DNA from: Flavobacterium tistrianum
GTDB lineage: Bacteria; Bacteroidota; Bacteroidia; Flavobacteriales; Flavobacteriaceae
DNA length: 64,000 nt
Direction of reading: 5' to 3'
Assembly (NCBI RefSeq): GCF_003254545.1
Contig: NZ_QJRH01000057.1
Location: 1 to 64,000 of the forward strand
Position 1 is the first letter of the stretch. Every line of letters starts with the position of its first letter. Below the pieces are notes generated by a model, which made no database searches, was not told where the DNA came from, and saw only the letters and a list, made by a program, of their open reading frames with translations. Made by a program: the position numbers and the translations under genes. This document shows positions 50,481-59,193 of the stretch, in pieces.

Positions 50481-50512
50481 AAAGACGCAAGAAGAAAAAC
50501 CTTTGCGCCTTT
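50481..50512 (-). terminator. Terminator of the O-acyltransferase operon
   Basis: On the minus strand, AAAGGCGCAA pairs with TTGCGTCTTT (one G-U pair) and a T-run follows. It lies about 28 nt past the MBOAT stop. Confidence 0.72.
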
Positions 50513-50539
50513 GTAACTGTGTCACTTTGTAACTTTATT

Positions 50540-52222
50540 TTAGAATTGGAAGTAAATGAAAGGTTGTGAACCTGCGACTGCTGTTGCATAAACTATCCAA
50601 TAAACGAATCCTAAGATTATGGCTTTTATTAGTAAAGGTGTTTTATCGAAAACAGATTTCATTCCGTTTGTGAAAGTTTCTGGTAAGAAATGCCAAACGT
50701 AACCGAACAGCATTAATCCGAATACATTTTTATATCCAAGAACAATTGTTTTCCAAAGTTCTGGTTCGAATGTTAATTGGCCGATATTATTAATTACCTG
50801 TAATGCTGTTTCGAAATCTCTTGCTCGGAAGAAAATCCAACAGAAAACCACAAAATGGAATGTGATTAAGATTGAGAAAAATCTCCATAAGAAGTTTGGA
50901 CTTTTATCTTTCTTCGAAGGAAAAAATTCCATGAATATTTTATGAACTGCTAATGCTAATCCGTGAAGTGCTCCCCAAACGATGAACTGTGCTCCTGCTC
51001 CATGCCACAATCCTCCCAAAAGCATTGTAGTAAACAGGTTGAAATTGGTCACTAAAGTCTGTTTTACTTTGCTTGACAGTAAAAACGACAAAGCGAAAAT
51101 TAAAATACTGATTCCTGCAATGACAAGTGGAATTACACTTTCATTATAACAAGACATTCCCCAAAGCAATAAGCCGAAGAAAAATAAACTTGGAAATAAA
51201 TATCCCGCGAAAGATCCATTACGATTTCCACCAATAGAGATATACAAAAAGTCTTTTAACCAAGTCGAAAGCGAAATATGCCATCTTCTCCAGAAATCGG
51301 TAATCGAAGTGGATTTATACGGAGTTCTAAAGTTGACTGGCAATTTAAATCCAAGCAATAATGCAATACCAATTGCCATATCTGAATATCCTGAGAAATC
51401 GCAGTAAATCTGAATGGCATATCCGTACGAAGCCATTAAATTTTCAAACGAAGTATAACTCATTGGTGTATCAAAAACACGATCGACAAAGTTTACTGAG
51501 ATATAATTTGAAATTACGGTTTTCTTGATTAATCCTCCAATAATCAAAAACAAAGCATTGTTTACATCTTGTTGCGTCAGATTTAATTTTTGATAAATCT
51601 GAGGCAAGAAATCTTTTGCACGAACAATTGGTCCCGCAACTAATTGAGGGAAGAATGAAACGAAGAATAAATATTCGATGTAATTTTTTGTCGGTTTAAT
51701 TTCTTCTCTATAAATCTCAATAATATAACTCATAGATTGGAACGTATAAAACGAAATTCCAACAGGAAGAAAAACATTATGAAGTGCAAAATTACTATGA
51801 AACATATCGTTGTACGTTACAATCAAAAAGTTCATGTATTTGAAATAGCCTAAAAGAGCCAAATTCAAAATAACACTAATTACCAAGTAAAATTTCTTAA
51901 CTCCGTCTCTGCTTTCTCGGTAAATAATCTGGCTCAAACCATAATCTACAACTGACGAAAGCAATAAAAGCAGAAAGTAAATACCGCTTGATTTATAGTA
52001 AAAGAATAATGAGAAGAGAATAACATAGGTTAATCTCAAATAAAATGTTTTGCGTAAAAAACCATACACAAAATAGAAAACCAGAAATAAACCTAAGAAT
52101 AAACCGGTATTGAATAAAAGTTTTTCGTCTTCATTATAAACGAACCAACTTTTAACTTGTTCTATTGTAATTGCACCAAAGTTTTGAATAAACCAATTAT
52201 TAATGCTTTCTATTGTTGTCAA
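50540..52222 (-). CDS. MBOAT family O-acyltransferase (AlgI-like)
   Basis: A 560-residue polytopic membrane enzyme with more than ten hydrophobic helices. MBOAT landmarks are YLFFVSFFPQLVAGPIVRAK, the motif TSITDFWRRWHISLSTWLKD and the catalytic His in LGGLWHGAGAQFIVWG. AlgI-like enzymes pass acyl groups across the membrane to acetylate extracellular polymers. Two SGNH-type proteins, likely the extracellular acetyltransfer partners, are encoded directly upstream (1 nt gap), so a surface glycan or peptidoglycan O-acetylation system is the best reading. The target polymer is unknown. Confidence 0.93.
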   Translation of the reverse strand: MTTIESINNWFIQNFGAITIEQVKSWFVYNEDEKLLFNTGLFLGLFLVFYFVYGFLRKTFYLRLTYVILFSLFFYYKSSGIYFLLLLLSSVVDYGLSQIIYRESRDGVKKFYLVISVILNLALLGYFKYMNFLIVTYNDMFHSNFALHNVFLPVGISFYTFQSMSYIIEIYREEIKPTKNYIEYLFFVSFFPQLVAGPIVRAKDFLPQIYQKLNLTQQDVNNALFLIIGGLIKKTVISNYISVNFVDRVFDTPMSYTSFENLMASYGYAIQIYCDFSGYSDMAIGIALLLGFKLPVNFRTPYKSTSITDFWRRWHISLSTWLKDFLYISIGGNRNGSFAGYLFPSLFFFGLLLWGMSCYNESVIPLVIAGISILIFALSFLLSSKVKQTLVTNFNLFTTMLLGGLWHGAGAQFIVWGALHGLALAVHKIFMEFFPSKKDKSPNFLWRFFSILITFHFVVFCWIFFRARDFETALQVINNIGQLTFEPELWKTIVLGYKNVFGLMLFGYVWHFLPETFTNGMKSVFDKTPLLIKAIILGFVYWIVYATAVAGSQPFIYFQF

Positions 52223-52223
52223 C

Positions 52224-53645
52224 TTACTTCTTTAATTTAAAATTATCGTATGATCTTAAAATCGCTTGAGTAAACAAATCTCCTTGCTTCTCGTATCCTT
52301 TTTTTGAATAATGAACCCAGTCTGGTCCAATTAGCCCTTGTACTTTTAATTGCCTGATTCCGCTCATGCCTCCAAATTCATCGTACAAATCCCAAACAGC
52401 AAGACCGTCTTTTTGGGCTATATCTATAATTTGTCTCGCATAATTATCAATGTAGGTATTTGGCTTTCGTCTTAACAATGATGGCGGAGGTGTCATTACA
52501 ATTATAGGAGCGTCTATTTTTTGTGCTCGTACATTATTGATAAACTCTCGTAATTCTTTAATATAATTTTCTGGTTCCAAGTGATCATAGCTTTCATTTG
52601 TTCCTAAAGAGAAAACCAGTAAATCTGGATGTAATGATTTTAACTGATCAAAGAATAATGGATATTTATTGTAGTCTGAATATTTTGCTCCGTTTACTCC
52701 AATACTGCTATAAATAATACCTGGAGCATCTTTTTCTAAAACAATTCCGTTCAATTCATAATCTTTAGCTTCTTTATTTGGAATCAAAAAAATTCGGCTT
52801 AAAGCGTTTTCTGAATTATAATAATGCGAGAAAGAATCTGATTCTATAGCCAGCGGAACAAATTCTGACATTGAAATAGTCTTTTCCCTAGTTTCGTTTG
52901 TTGCAATTTTTAATGTTCTTCCTGCACGAATATTATTCCCTTTTAAACGATTGTCTCTTTTAATTTCAGCAACAGAAACATTGTATTTATCTGCAATTGT
53001 TCCAAGCACTTCGCCTTTCTTAATTTTATGGGTAATGACTCTTCGTTCTGTTGTCTGAATAGAATTGATTTTAGACGAAATTGCCAAATCGAACATATTC
53101 TGATTTTGAGGCGTAATAATTTTTATTGTATTGAATTTATACGCCGGATCTTTTACATTCATTTCCATTACAAATCCGCCAGAATCTCTCCAAAGACCAA
53201 TTCCGCTTATTCCAATCGGACATTGTTTAAATGGGTGAATATTTCTATAGCTTTCCCAAGTTCTATTTGATCTAAAACGTTCATTATAAGATCCGTTTGT
53301 TTTAGCCAATTGATAAGGAAATACTAAACCTCGCCCAGCGTTTCCAAATCTCTGCTGCAATTTTTTTCTGATTTCATTGGTCATTAAATCGCCTTGAATA
53401 TGCGAATCTCCAATATGTACAATATTGATTTTTTGATTTTTCTGATCTTCATTTTTTTCCAGTTTCTGAAAAAAATCGCTTATCGCTTTTGCATTATAAA
53501 TCTGACCGTCAGAAGGTGCATCAATTGCTGCTGTATCCACTTTTTGAATCATACTTTTGGGTGTTGGCTGTACGTCTGTTTTGGGCGTTTTTTCATTTGT
53601 TGTAAAAAAAAGACAACAAAAGAAAATCATAAGTTTATTTATCAT
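52224..53645 (-). CDS. SGNH/GDSL hydrolase with internal LysM domain
   Basis: A 473-residue exported protein with a hydrophobic N-terminus. SGNH block I is VHIGDSHIQGDLM (about residue 80). Before the later blocks comes a LysM domain at about 200-245 (THKIKKGEVLGTIADKYNVS, then NRLKGNNIRAGRTLKI). The fold then resumes with VFSLGTNESYD (block III) and WVHYSKKGYEKQG (block V, Asp/His region). LysM normally binds N-acetylglucosamine polymers such as peptidoglycan, so this protein may act on the cell wall. Its start overlaps the preceding SGNH gene by 4 nt. Confidence 0.88.
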   Translation of the reverse strand: MINKLMIFFCCLFFTTNEKTPKTDVQPTPKSMIQKVDTAAIDAPSDGQIYNAKAISDFFQKLEKNEDQKNQKINIVHIGDSHIQGDLMTNEIRKKLQQRFGNAGRGLVFPYQLAKTNGSYNERFRSNRTWESYRNIHPFKQCPIGISGIGLWRDSGGFVMEMNVKDPAYKFNTIKIITPQNQNMFDLAISSKINSIQTTERRVITHKIKKGEVLGTIADKYNVSVAEIKRDNRLKGNNIRAGRTLKIATNETREKTISMSEFVPLAIESDSFSHYYNSENALSRIFLIPNKEAKDYELNGIVLEKDAPGIIYSSIGVNGAKYSDYNKYPLFFDQLKSLHPDLLVFSLGTNESYDHLEPENYIKELREFINNVRAQKIDAPIIVMTPPPSLLRRKPNTYIDNYARQIIDIAQKDGLAVWDLYDEFGGMSGIRQLKVQGLIGPDWVHYSKKGYEKQGDLFTQAILRSYDNFKLKK

Positions 53646-55120
53646 ACACTATCTTTTGTTACTGAAACGGAATCGGGTCTGGCTCTTTTTATTGGTTTTG
53701 GCTTAGTCCCTTCAGAATCTCTTTTTTGTCTGAGTACTTTATATTCTTCGTATCCTTTATTTAATTGTCCGTAAAGCAAATTACCAATTGCTTTTGCGCC
53801 ACGTTGGTTAAAGTGCGTGTAATCTTTGTTTGCTTTTGCGGGAGTTTCATCAACCCACTTTATCATAGAACCATCTCCACCCATCAAAGTATATAAGTTC
53901 ACAAATCCTGCATGAGCTTCTAAGGCATAGTGTTTTTGTGCTTTCATTAAAGGAACGACAGCAGAATCGGTTTTCATTTCCAAATCATATTTTGTTGATT
54001 TATCAGCTGTTGAGACAATTAAAATAGAAACTCCTGGGAAAGATTCTTTTATTTTATTTACGGTCTTTGTCATTCCTTTTTCATACCAAGAATAATTTTT
54101 GGTTCCGTAATTTAAAACATTGGTTCCGTAGTGCAGAATGATCAAATCGTATTTTAAGCTATTATTAAAAGCTCTCATTACATCGGCATTGAACATCGAA
54201 ATTGGAAGTCCTGAATTTCCTCGCTGTGAGAAATTATCAACATGAACTCCGCTTCCATTGTCAAAATTAAACCCGTAAATCGGAATAGAATCTGCTTGAA
54301 AAAAATTGGCTTTAAAAGCTTTTAAACTTCCAGATGAAACTTTTAGTGTATTTACTAAACTATTTGGAGAAAGACTTTTTTTAATTGTATCTTTTCCTAT
54401 AATGAAATTCACTTTTCCGACTTTAGACGAACGTCCATAAAATAATGTTGCGTTATCTAAAGAAGTAGAATATTTGTTAAGTCCAGCTTCGTACTGAACC
54501 CAAGTCGAATTTGATTTATCATTTGCAAAAAATACATGTCCATTAACTCCAAAAGGACTAGTTGGTCTTTTTACATTTAAGTAGGACTGTGTTTTCCAGT
54601 TTTTAGAATAGGTAGATTTTACAGAACCTCTCGAAGCTGCAGATTCTGAAGTAATAGAAACGAAACCAACGCCATTTCCGCCAAAACGTTCCTGATAATT
54701 GGTACGGACATCTTGAACGATTAAATCTCCATCGGTCATGGAATCTCCGTAGTAAGCAATTCTAACCTTGTTCTGCGGATTTTTCTCCAGCTGATACAAT
54801 TTCTCATAAAAAGAAATCAGGTATTGATAGCCTTTGTAATTTTCGAATGTTTCGGCAGGAAATTCAATTCCTTCGGTTTCATCAAAAACAATTTTCTGCC
54901 CGCTTAGTGCTTGCTCACTTTTTGCAATACTGTCTTTATCTAGCGATAATGAATCGTCGGCAACAGATTCTAAAAGCAGACTGTCTATTAAAATATTTTT
55001 AGAGTCTAACTTACTCTCAGAAAATATTTTGTCTGGAAGGATTTGTTTAAACCCAATAAAAGCGACCAACGCTAAAGCCACAATTGCAAAAGACTGAAAA
55101 AAATAAGACTTTGTATTCAC
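53642..55120 (-). CDS. Membrane-anchored SGNH/GDSL hydrolase-like protein
   Basis: A 492-residue protein with an uncleaved N-terminal helix (FAIVALALVAFIGF). Block I is IAYYGDSMTDGDLIV, the Gly/Asn blocks include FGGNGVGFVS and ILHYGTNVLNYG, and block V is KDYTHFNQRGAKAIG. It is a paralogue in layout of the next gene but lacks LysM. In AlgJ/AlgX- or PatB-like systems such proteins transfer or remove acetyl groups outside the inner membrane. First gene of the three-gene operon. Confidence 0.87.
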   Translation of the reverse strand: MNTKSYFFQSFAIVALALVAFIGFKQILPDKIFSESKLDSKNILIDSLLLESVADDSLSLDKDSIAKSEQALSGQKIVFDETEGIEFPAETFENYKGYQYLISFYEKLYQLEKNPQNKVRIAYYGDSMTDGDLIVQDVRTNYQERFGGNGVGFVSITSESAASRGSVKSTYSKNWKTQSYLNVKRPTSPFGVNGHVFFANDKSNSTWVQYEAGLNKYSTSLDNATLFYGRSSKVGKVNFIIGKDTIKKSLSPNSLVNTLKVSSGSLKAFKANFFQADSIPIYGFNFDNGSGVHVDNFSQRGNSGLPISMFNADVMRAFNNSLKYDLIILHYGTNVLNYGTKNYSWYEKGMTKTVNKIKESFPGVSILIVSTADKSTKYDLEMKTDSAVVPLMKAQKHYALEAHAGFVNLYTLMGGDGSMIKWVDETPAKANKDYTHFNQRGAKAIGNLLYGQLNKGYEEYKVLRQKRDSEGTKPKPIKRARPDSVSVTKDSV

Positions 55121-55207
55121 TTAAATAATTATAATAAAATATGAAGAATTGCTTTCAAAAATTAAACCAATTCAATAATGGATAACTTACTGCAGAAAAA
55201 ATTTGTG

Positions 55208-55215
55208 CAAAGATA
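55208..55215 (-). promoter_or_regulatory. -7 box TATCTTTG of the O-acyltransferase operon
   Basis: An exact TAnnTTTG match; predicted leader 84 nt. Confidence 0.5.
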
Positions 55216-55264
55216 GAATAACATTTTGTTTCTATTTCATTTTAACAAGAAAGTAGAACAAAAA

Positions 55265-55293
55265 AAAGAGGTTAGAATTTTTCTAACCCCTTT
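55265..55293 (-). terminator. Terminator of the TonB receptor/HmuY operon
   Basis: A 13-bp stem (55265-55277 with 55281-55293) with a 3-nt loop. One pair is G-U only on the minus strand, and a long minus-strand T-run follows. Confidence 0.8.
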
Positions 55294-55398
55294 ATCAAAA
55301 AAAAATAAAAAAAACAAAGCTAATGATTCACTAGATTTTTAATGTTTTATTTAAAAGTATTCTGTGCAAAAGAAACTATTTGAGATTGTTACTCTTTA

Positions 55399-56019
55399 TT
55401 AGAATGTAGTAGTACTGTTTGCTTGGTATGCGAAATTAAAAGTATAATATGGCGATTCAGAAGTTAATGTTGGACTTGCTGGCGCATCTTTATAATAGCT
55501 TAATATTTCAAATTTTGCATATTTACCATCGTGTGTTTTTACTACAAATACTTTTCCTGCAATAGGAGAAATAATATGAGTTTCTGCATTATAAGCATAC
55601 CAACCTTTTCCGCTTCCTGTCGGGATTGAATAAACTGTTGATGCATCTTGAGCAAAAGTACTTGCCGCAGGAAATGCAGTTACACTAGCAAATGTACCAG
55701 ACACAATACTTACTGCACCAGATCCTGTTCTTTCTGGTTCATCTGTAAGACCAATTTTAGCACCTCCATTTACAATAATTGTAGTCCCGCGAAAAGCAAT
55801 ATCCCAGCTATTATCTGTTACCAACTTATTTTGAGAAAAACTAAATTTTGCAAATGCTCCTCCAGCTGGTTGTCCCTGACCACCTGTTTGAGGCGCAGCA
55901 ATATTAGAAACTTTTGTAGTTACCACTGGTGCTACTTCTTTTTTATCATCATCGCTGCTGCAAGATGCTGTAAAAATAAATAATGCTAAAAGCGAAAGTT
56001 TGAAGAATTTTGTTTTCAT
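55399..56019 (-). CDS. HmuY family heme-binding-type lipoprotein
   Basis: A 206-residue lipoprotein with the lipobox FIFTASCSSDDDKK. The core is HmuY-like: FAKFSFSQNKLVTDNSWDIA, FRGTTIIVNGG, GKGWYAYNAETHIISPIAGK and VFVVKTHDGKYAKFEILSYY. HmuY of Porphyromonas captures heme for the receptor HmuR. The heme ligands vary between species and I cannot assign them here. The start at 56019 gives a proper lipoprotein signal; a longer frame upstream overlaps the receptor gene. It lies 28 nt after the receptor. Confidence 0.87.
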   Translation of the reverse strand: MKTKFFKLSLLALFIFTASCSSDDDKKEVAPVVTTKVSNIAAPQTGGQGQPAGGAFAKFSFSQNKLVTDNSWDIAFRGTTIIVNGGAKIGLTDEPERTGSGAVSIVSGTFASVTAFPAASTFAQDASTVYSIPTGSGKGWYAYNAETHIISPIAGKVFVVKTHDGKYAKFEILSYYKDAPASPTLTSESPYYTFNFAYQANSTTTF

Positions 56020-56047
56020 TTTGAAAAAGGTGTTAAATAAATATTGA

Positions 56048-58114
56048 TTAAAAATTATATTGAATTCGTGCAAAAAACTGTCGACCTGCCAAATTGCTAA
56101 TTTGGCTAGGGTCTGTAAAATCAAATAAATTATTGGCTCCTGCCTGAAGCATAAATTTATCTCCGATATATTTTGAAATTGACAGGTTTGTTAAGAAGTA
56201 ACCATCTACAAATGTGTCATATTTGTCAAGTATCTGATTACCGTTTGTATCAAACATTCCGTATTTGCTTCTATAAAAAATACGTAAGTTGATGTCTGTT
56301 TTTATTTTAGGAATAGTGTAGGCGAACTTAACATTAGCCGTATGTTTTGATCTGTTAAACAATCCAAAATAATCGGATTTCTTAATTTGAATCGTCTGTA
56401 AATCTGAGTTACGGATATATTGATAATCTTCGAAATTATCCAAAACAGATTTGTCTTTTGCTGTTAAAAACTGATATCCAAATGATACTGATAATTCTTT
56501 TGTGAAATCGTAAGTTGAATTAAACTCTAGACCGTAAGTGAAAATTTTACTGATATTAAAATAACTGAAGACATTCTGACCATTAGTTTTTTGAGCAACA
56601 ACTCGAGTATCAATTAAATTTTCGATTGAATTATAGAAAGCATTGACGTCTAATCGTAATTTATTTCTCTTATAAAAAGTTCCAAAATTGACATTTATTG
56701 AACTTTCTGGCTTCAACGGTTCACCAAAATTTACTCCATCTACTCTAGACAAAAGCTGGCCTTGCTCTTCAAGTTGATTTAAGCGATCTTCAGCAACGTT
56801 GTATCCCAAAACGGTATATCCAACTGAAGGATTTGTAAAATCAAAATACAATTGACGAAAATCTGGAGCTTTGTATCCATATCCTACAGAAGATTTTAAA
56901 GAAAAATTCTCATTAACCTTATAATTGACTGCTAATTTTGGGCTAAACTGTGAAGCATATTCACTATGATTATCATATCTAAATCCAGCAAGAACGTTCC
57001 ATTTCTCAGTTGGATTGTAATCGTATTGCAGGTAAACATATTGCGAATTAAAGTTTACTTGTCTTTCAAAATAAGTTCTATCTAAAGTCTCATAATTGAC
57101 TCCAACTCCACCTGTCAGTTTATCATTTTTTAACGAAAGTGTCGTTCGAATTTCTGGTCGAACTAACCATTGATTATAATAAGCACTTTCATAAAGAGTA
57201 TTATTCTTATCATTTAAAAAGGAATCATTTTTATAATTCGTCGTGTAAAACTCATATTCAGAATACACTTTCGAACTCCATTTATGCTCAAATTTAATTT
57301 GCGAGTTCCATTCTTTTTCTTTTGCATCACCTTTGTAGTTTTCAGAATCGATAATTGCAACGTTATCCATTTTCATATCGTAAAAACGGTTGTTTACAAT
57401 TAACTTTAGATTCTCTGAAAAATCGTAATATATCTTAGGTTGGATTGTGAAATTATAAAATGGCTCCACATTTTTTAGTGGCGTACTTTTATCTAAATCA
57501 TAACCATCTGTAGAATAAAAATTAGCAAAAAGATTAGCTGAAAATTTCTTCTTTTTCCACAGCAAATTCGTATTAGCATCATTGGTGTTAAAAGTTGCGT
57601 ATCGATAAGAAAGACTTCCCGTAAACGTATCTTTTTTTGGTCTTTTTGTAATAACATTTATTACTCCTCCCATGGCTTCAGAACCATACAATGCTGAAGA
57701 AGCTCCTTTAACAATTTCAATTCTCTCTATATTTCCGACAGAAACCCTAGATAAGTCCAAAACACCAGCACTTCTACCCACTAATGGCACTCCATCAATT
57801 AAAATCATGGTATAAGCGGCATCCAGTCCTTGCATTTGAATTCCCTCAAAACCACTTTCGTCAGGAATCAAAATAATACCGGTTTGCTCGCTTAAAATTT
57901 CATTTAATCTTGTAACTCCAGACTTCATAATTGCTTCAGATGTAATAATTGTCATCGGCAAAGGCAATGACGAAAGCACTCTTTCTGTTCTAGTTGCAGT
58001 AGTAACTTTAACTTCTGACAATTCATTTGTTTTCACACTATCTTTTTTAACCTCTTGAGAAACAGAAATTTGACAAAAAAGTACAACAGCAAAAAGAGTA
58101 ATTTTAAAATTCAT
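56048..58114 (-). CDS. TonB-dependent receptor, HmuR/heme-type
   Basis: A 688-residue outer-membrane receptor with a signal peptide. The plug domain covers about 30-150 (SEVKVTTATRTERVLSSLPL as TonB box and start, then LIDGVPLVGR, VKGASSALYGSEAMGGVINV). A 22-strand beta-barrel follows and ends in RQFFARIQYNF. The barrel has YGYKAPDFRQLYF and TNPSVGY, which resemble the YRAP and NPxL boxes of heme receptors such as HmuR. With HmuY downstream, heme uptake is the best inference. Energy would come from a TonB complex. Confidence 0.92.
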   Translation of the reverse strand: MNFKITLFAVVLFCQISVSQEVKKDSVKTNELSEVKVTTATRTERVLSSLPLPMTIITSEAIMKSGVTRLNEILSEQTGIILIPDESGFEGIQMQGLDAAYTMILIDGVPLVGRSAGVLDLSRVSVGNIERIEIVKGASSALYGSEAMGGVINVITKRPKKDTFTGSLSYRYATFNTNDANTNLLWKKKKFSANLFANFYSTDGYDLDKSTPLKNVEPFYNFTIQPKIYYDFSENLKLIVNNRFYDMKMDNVAIIDSENYKGDAKEKEWNSQIKFEHKWSSKVYSEYEFYTTNYKNDSFLNDKNNTLYESAYYNQWLVRPEIRTTLSLKNDKLTGGVGVNYETLDRTYFERQVNFNSQYVYLQYDYNPTEKWNVLAGFRYDNHSEYASQFSPKLAVNYKVNENFSLKSSVGYGYKAPDFRQLYFDFTNPSVGYTVLGYNVAEDRLNQLEEQGQLLSRVDGVNFGEPLKPESSINVNFGTFYKRNKLRLDVNAFYNSIENLIDTRVVAQKTNGQNVFSYFNISKIFTYGLEFNSTYDFTKELSVSFGYQFLTAKDKSVLDNFEDYQYIRNSDLQTIQIKKSDYFGLFNRSKHTANVKFAYTIPKIKTDINLRIFYRSKYGMFDTNGNQILDKYDTFVDGYFLTNLSISKYIGDKFMLQAGANNLFDFTDPSQISNLAGRQFFARIQYNF

Positions 58115-58142
58115 TATTTTTATTCAGTCTTAATAATCGATG

Positions 58143-58150
58143 CAAATATA
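58143..58150 (-). promoter_or_regulatory. -7 box TATATTTG of the TonB receptor/HmuY operon
   Basis: An exact TAnnTTTG match on the minus strand, predicted leader 25 nt. It is the mirror image of the DUF6607 -7 box. Confidence 0.6.
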
Positions 58151-58163
58151 TAACTATTTTTAA

Positions 58164-58190
58164 TTGTTCTAAATAAAATTTATATATTTG
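58164..58190 (+). promoter_or_regulatory. Promoter (TTG-N16-TATATTTG) of the DUF6607 gene
   Basis: TTG is at 58164-58166 and TATATTTG at 58183-58190. The predicted leader is 26 nt. The -33 region overlaps that of the divergent receptor promoter. Confidence 0.58.
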
Positions 58191-58219
58191 CGAAAATTTT
58201 AAAAACAAAACAATAAGTT

Positions 58220-59122
58220 ATGATTTCAAAAAGCCTATTTATGTCAGCCGCTATGGCTTTAACATGCAGTCTTGGTTTTAGTCAGGACAAAAAACAACAA
58301 GACATTAAGTCAATTAAATCGATGTGTGGTTGTTATGAAGTGAAGTTTAATTTCACAGAAACTTTCTCATACCCTAAAGATTCTCTTACTTATAAACCTT
58401 CTGAAACGAAACACGAATCTGCTTTAGAATGGGTTGAGTTATTAGAAGATACTCCAAACAAAATCGTAATGCAGCATTTACTTATTGTAAGTCCTGATAT
58501 GATTATCAAACACTGGAGACAAGATTGGCTTTACGAAAACACAGACTTATATACTTTTGATAAAGGCAATTCTTGGAAATACAAAAAGCTAGATAAAAAA
58601 GCTGTTAAAGGTCAATGGACTCAAAAAGTATATCAAGTAGATGATAGTCCAAGATATGAAGGTTCTTCAACTTGGGTACATGTTGACGGACAAGATTATT
58701 GGGCAAACGTTGCAGATGCTCCGCTTCCAAGAAGAGAGCAGACAAAACGTAACGATTATAACGTTTTGAAAAGAAGAAACATTCACGAAATCACTGCTAC
58801 AGGGTGGAATCATGAGCAAGACAATGATAAATTAGTTCGCGACGATACTGGAAAAGATGTTTTATTAGCTCAAGAAAAAGGATTTGACGTTTACACTAAA
58901 GTAGATGATTCTAAATGTATTGCTGGACAAAAATGGTGGAAAGAAAATAATGCGCTTTGGAAAAATGTTCGTGACAAATGGCAAACTCTTTTTGACAGAC
59001 ACCAAGACTTAAACTTAGAGGCCAAAGTTGACAGAAAAGCACTTTACTCTCTTCTATTTGATTTGAAACCAGATGCTTCAAAAGCAGAAACAGATAAAAT
59101 CATTGACAAATTTGTTAAGTAA
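58220..59122 (+). CDS. DUF6607 family exported protein
   Basis: A 300-residue protein with a signal peptide (LFMSAAMALTCSLGFSQ). The mature part begins with the MCGCYEVKFNFTETF block, then HESALEWVELL, KHWRQDWLYEN, KGQWTQKVYQVDDSPRYEG, PLPRREQTKR and GWNHEQDNDK. It fits DUF6607, which has no known function. Divergent transcription from the heme-type receptor suggests a role in the same uptake process. The CGC pair could bind metal or heme; that is a guess. It is monocistronic with a terminator. Confidence 0.8.
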   Translation: MISKSLFMSAAMALTCSLGFSQDKKQQDIKSIKSMCGCYEVKFNFTETFSYPKDSLTYKPSETKHESALEWVELLEDTPNKIVMQHLLIVSPDMIIKHWRQDWLYENTDLYTFDKGNSWKYKKLDKKAVKGQWTQKVYQVDDSPRYEGSSTWVHVDGQDYWANVADAPLPRREQTKRNDYNVLKRRNIHEITATGWNHEQDNDKLVRDDTGKDVLLAQEKGFDVYTKVDDSKCIAGQKWWKENNALWKNVRDKWQTLFDRHQDLNLEAKVDRKALYSLLFDLKPDASKAETDKIIDKFVK

Positions 59123-59142
59123 TTAAAATTAGTTGTTGTAAA

Positions 59143-59178
59143 AAAGCCGGGAGTTTTTTGAGACTTCCGGCCTTTTTT
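59143..59178. terminator. Bidirectional terminator between DUF6607 and SusD genes
   Basis: An AAAG-CCGGGAGT stem pairs with ACTTCCGG-C-CTTT (59143-59154 with 59163-59175, one bulge) and T-runs lie on both strands. Confidence 0.82.
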
Positions 59179-59193
59179 TATTTTTCTTTTACT

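Larger units (their letters stand above)
50200..50539. other. 340-nt intergenic region with degenerate repeats
   Basis: It holds the ffh -7 box, AACAAAGCTACAAAGG-type words, a broken GCCAC-type repeat (fragments near 50316 and 50400), the palindrome CCGATAGCTATCGG (50449-50462) and the terminator of the MBOAT operon. There is no coding frame. Confidence 0.6.

Noticed and set aside
55648..55983. Cysteine-rich open frame antisense to the HmuY gene
   Set aside because: Cys/Ser-rich composition is typical of the reverse of Ala/Gly codons. There is no homology or start context.
55399..56124. Longer HmuY frame starting at 56124
   Set aside because: It would overlap the receptor gene and bury the lipoprotein signal peptide; the ATG at 56019 gives a normal lipobox.
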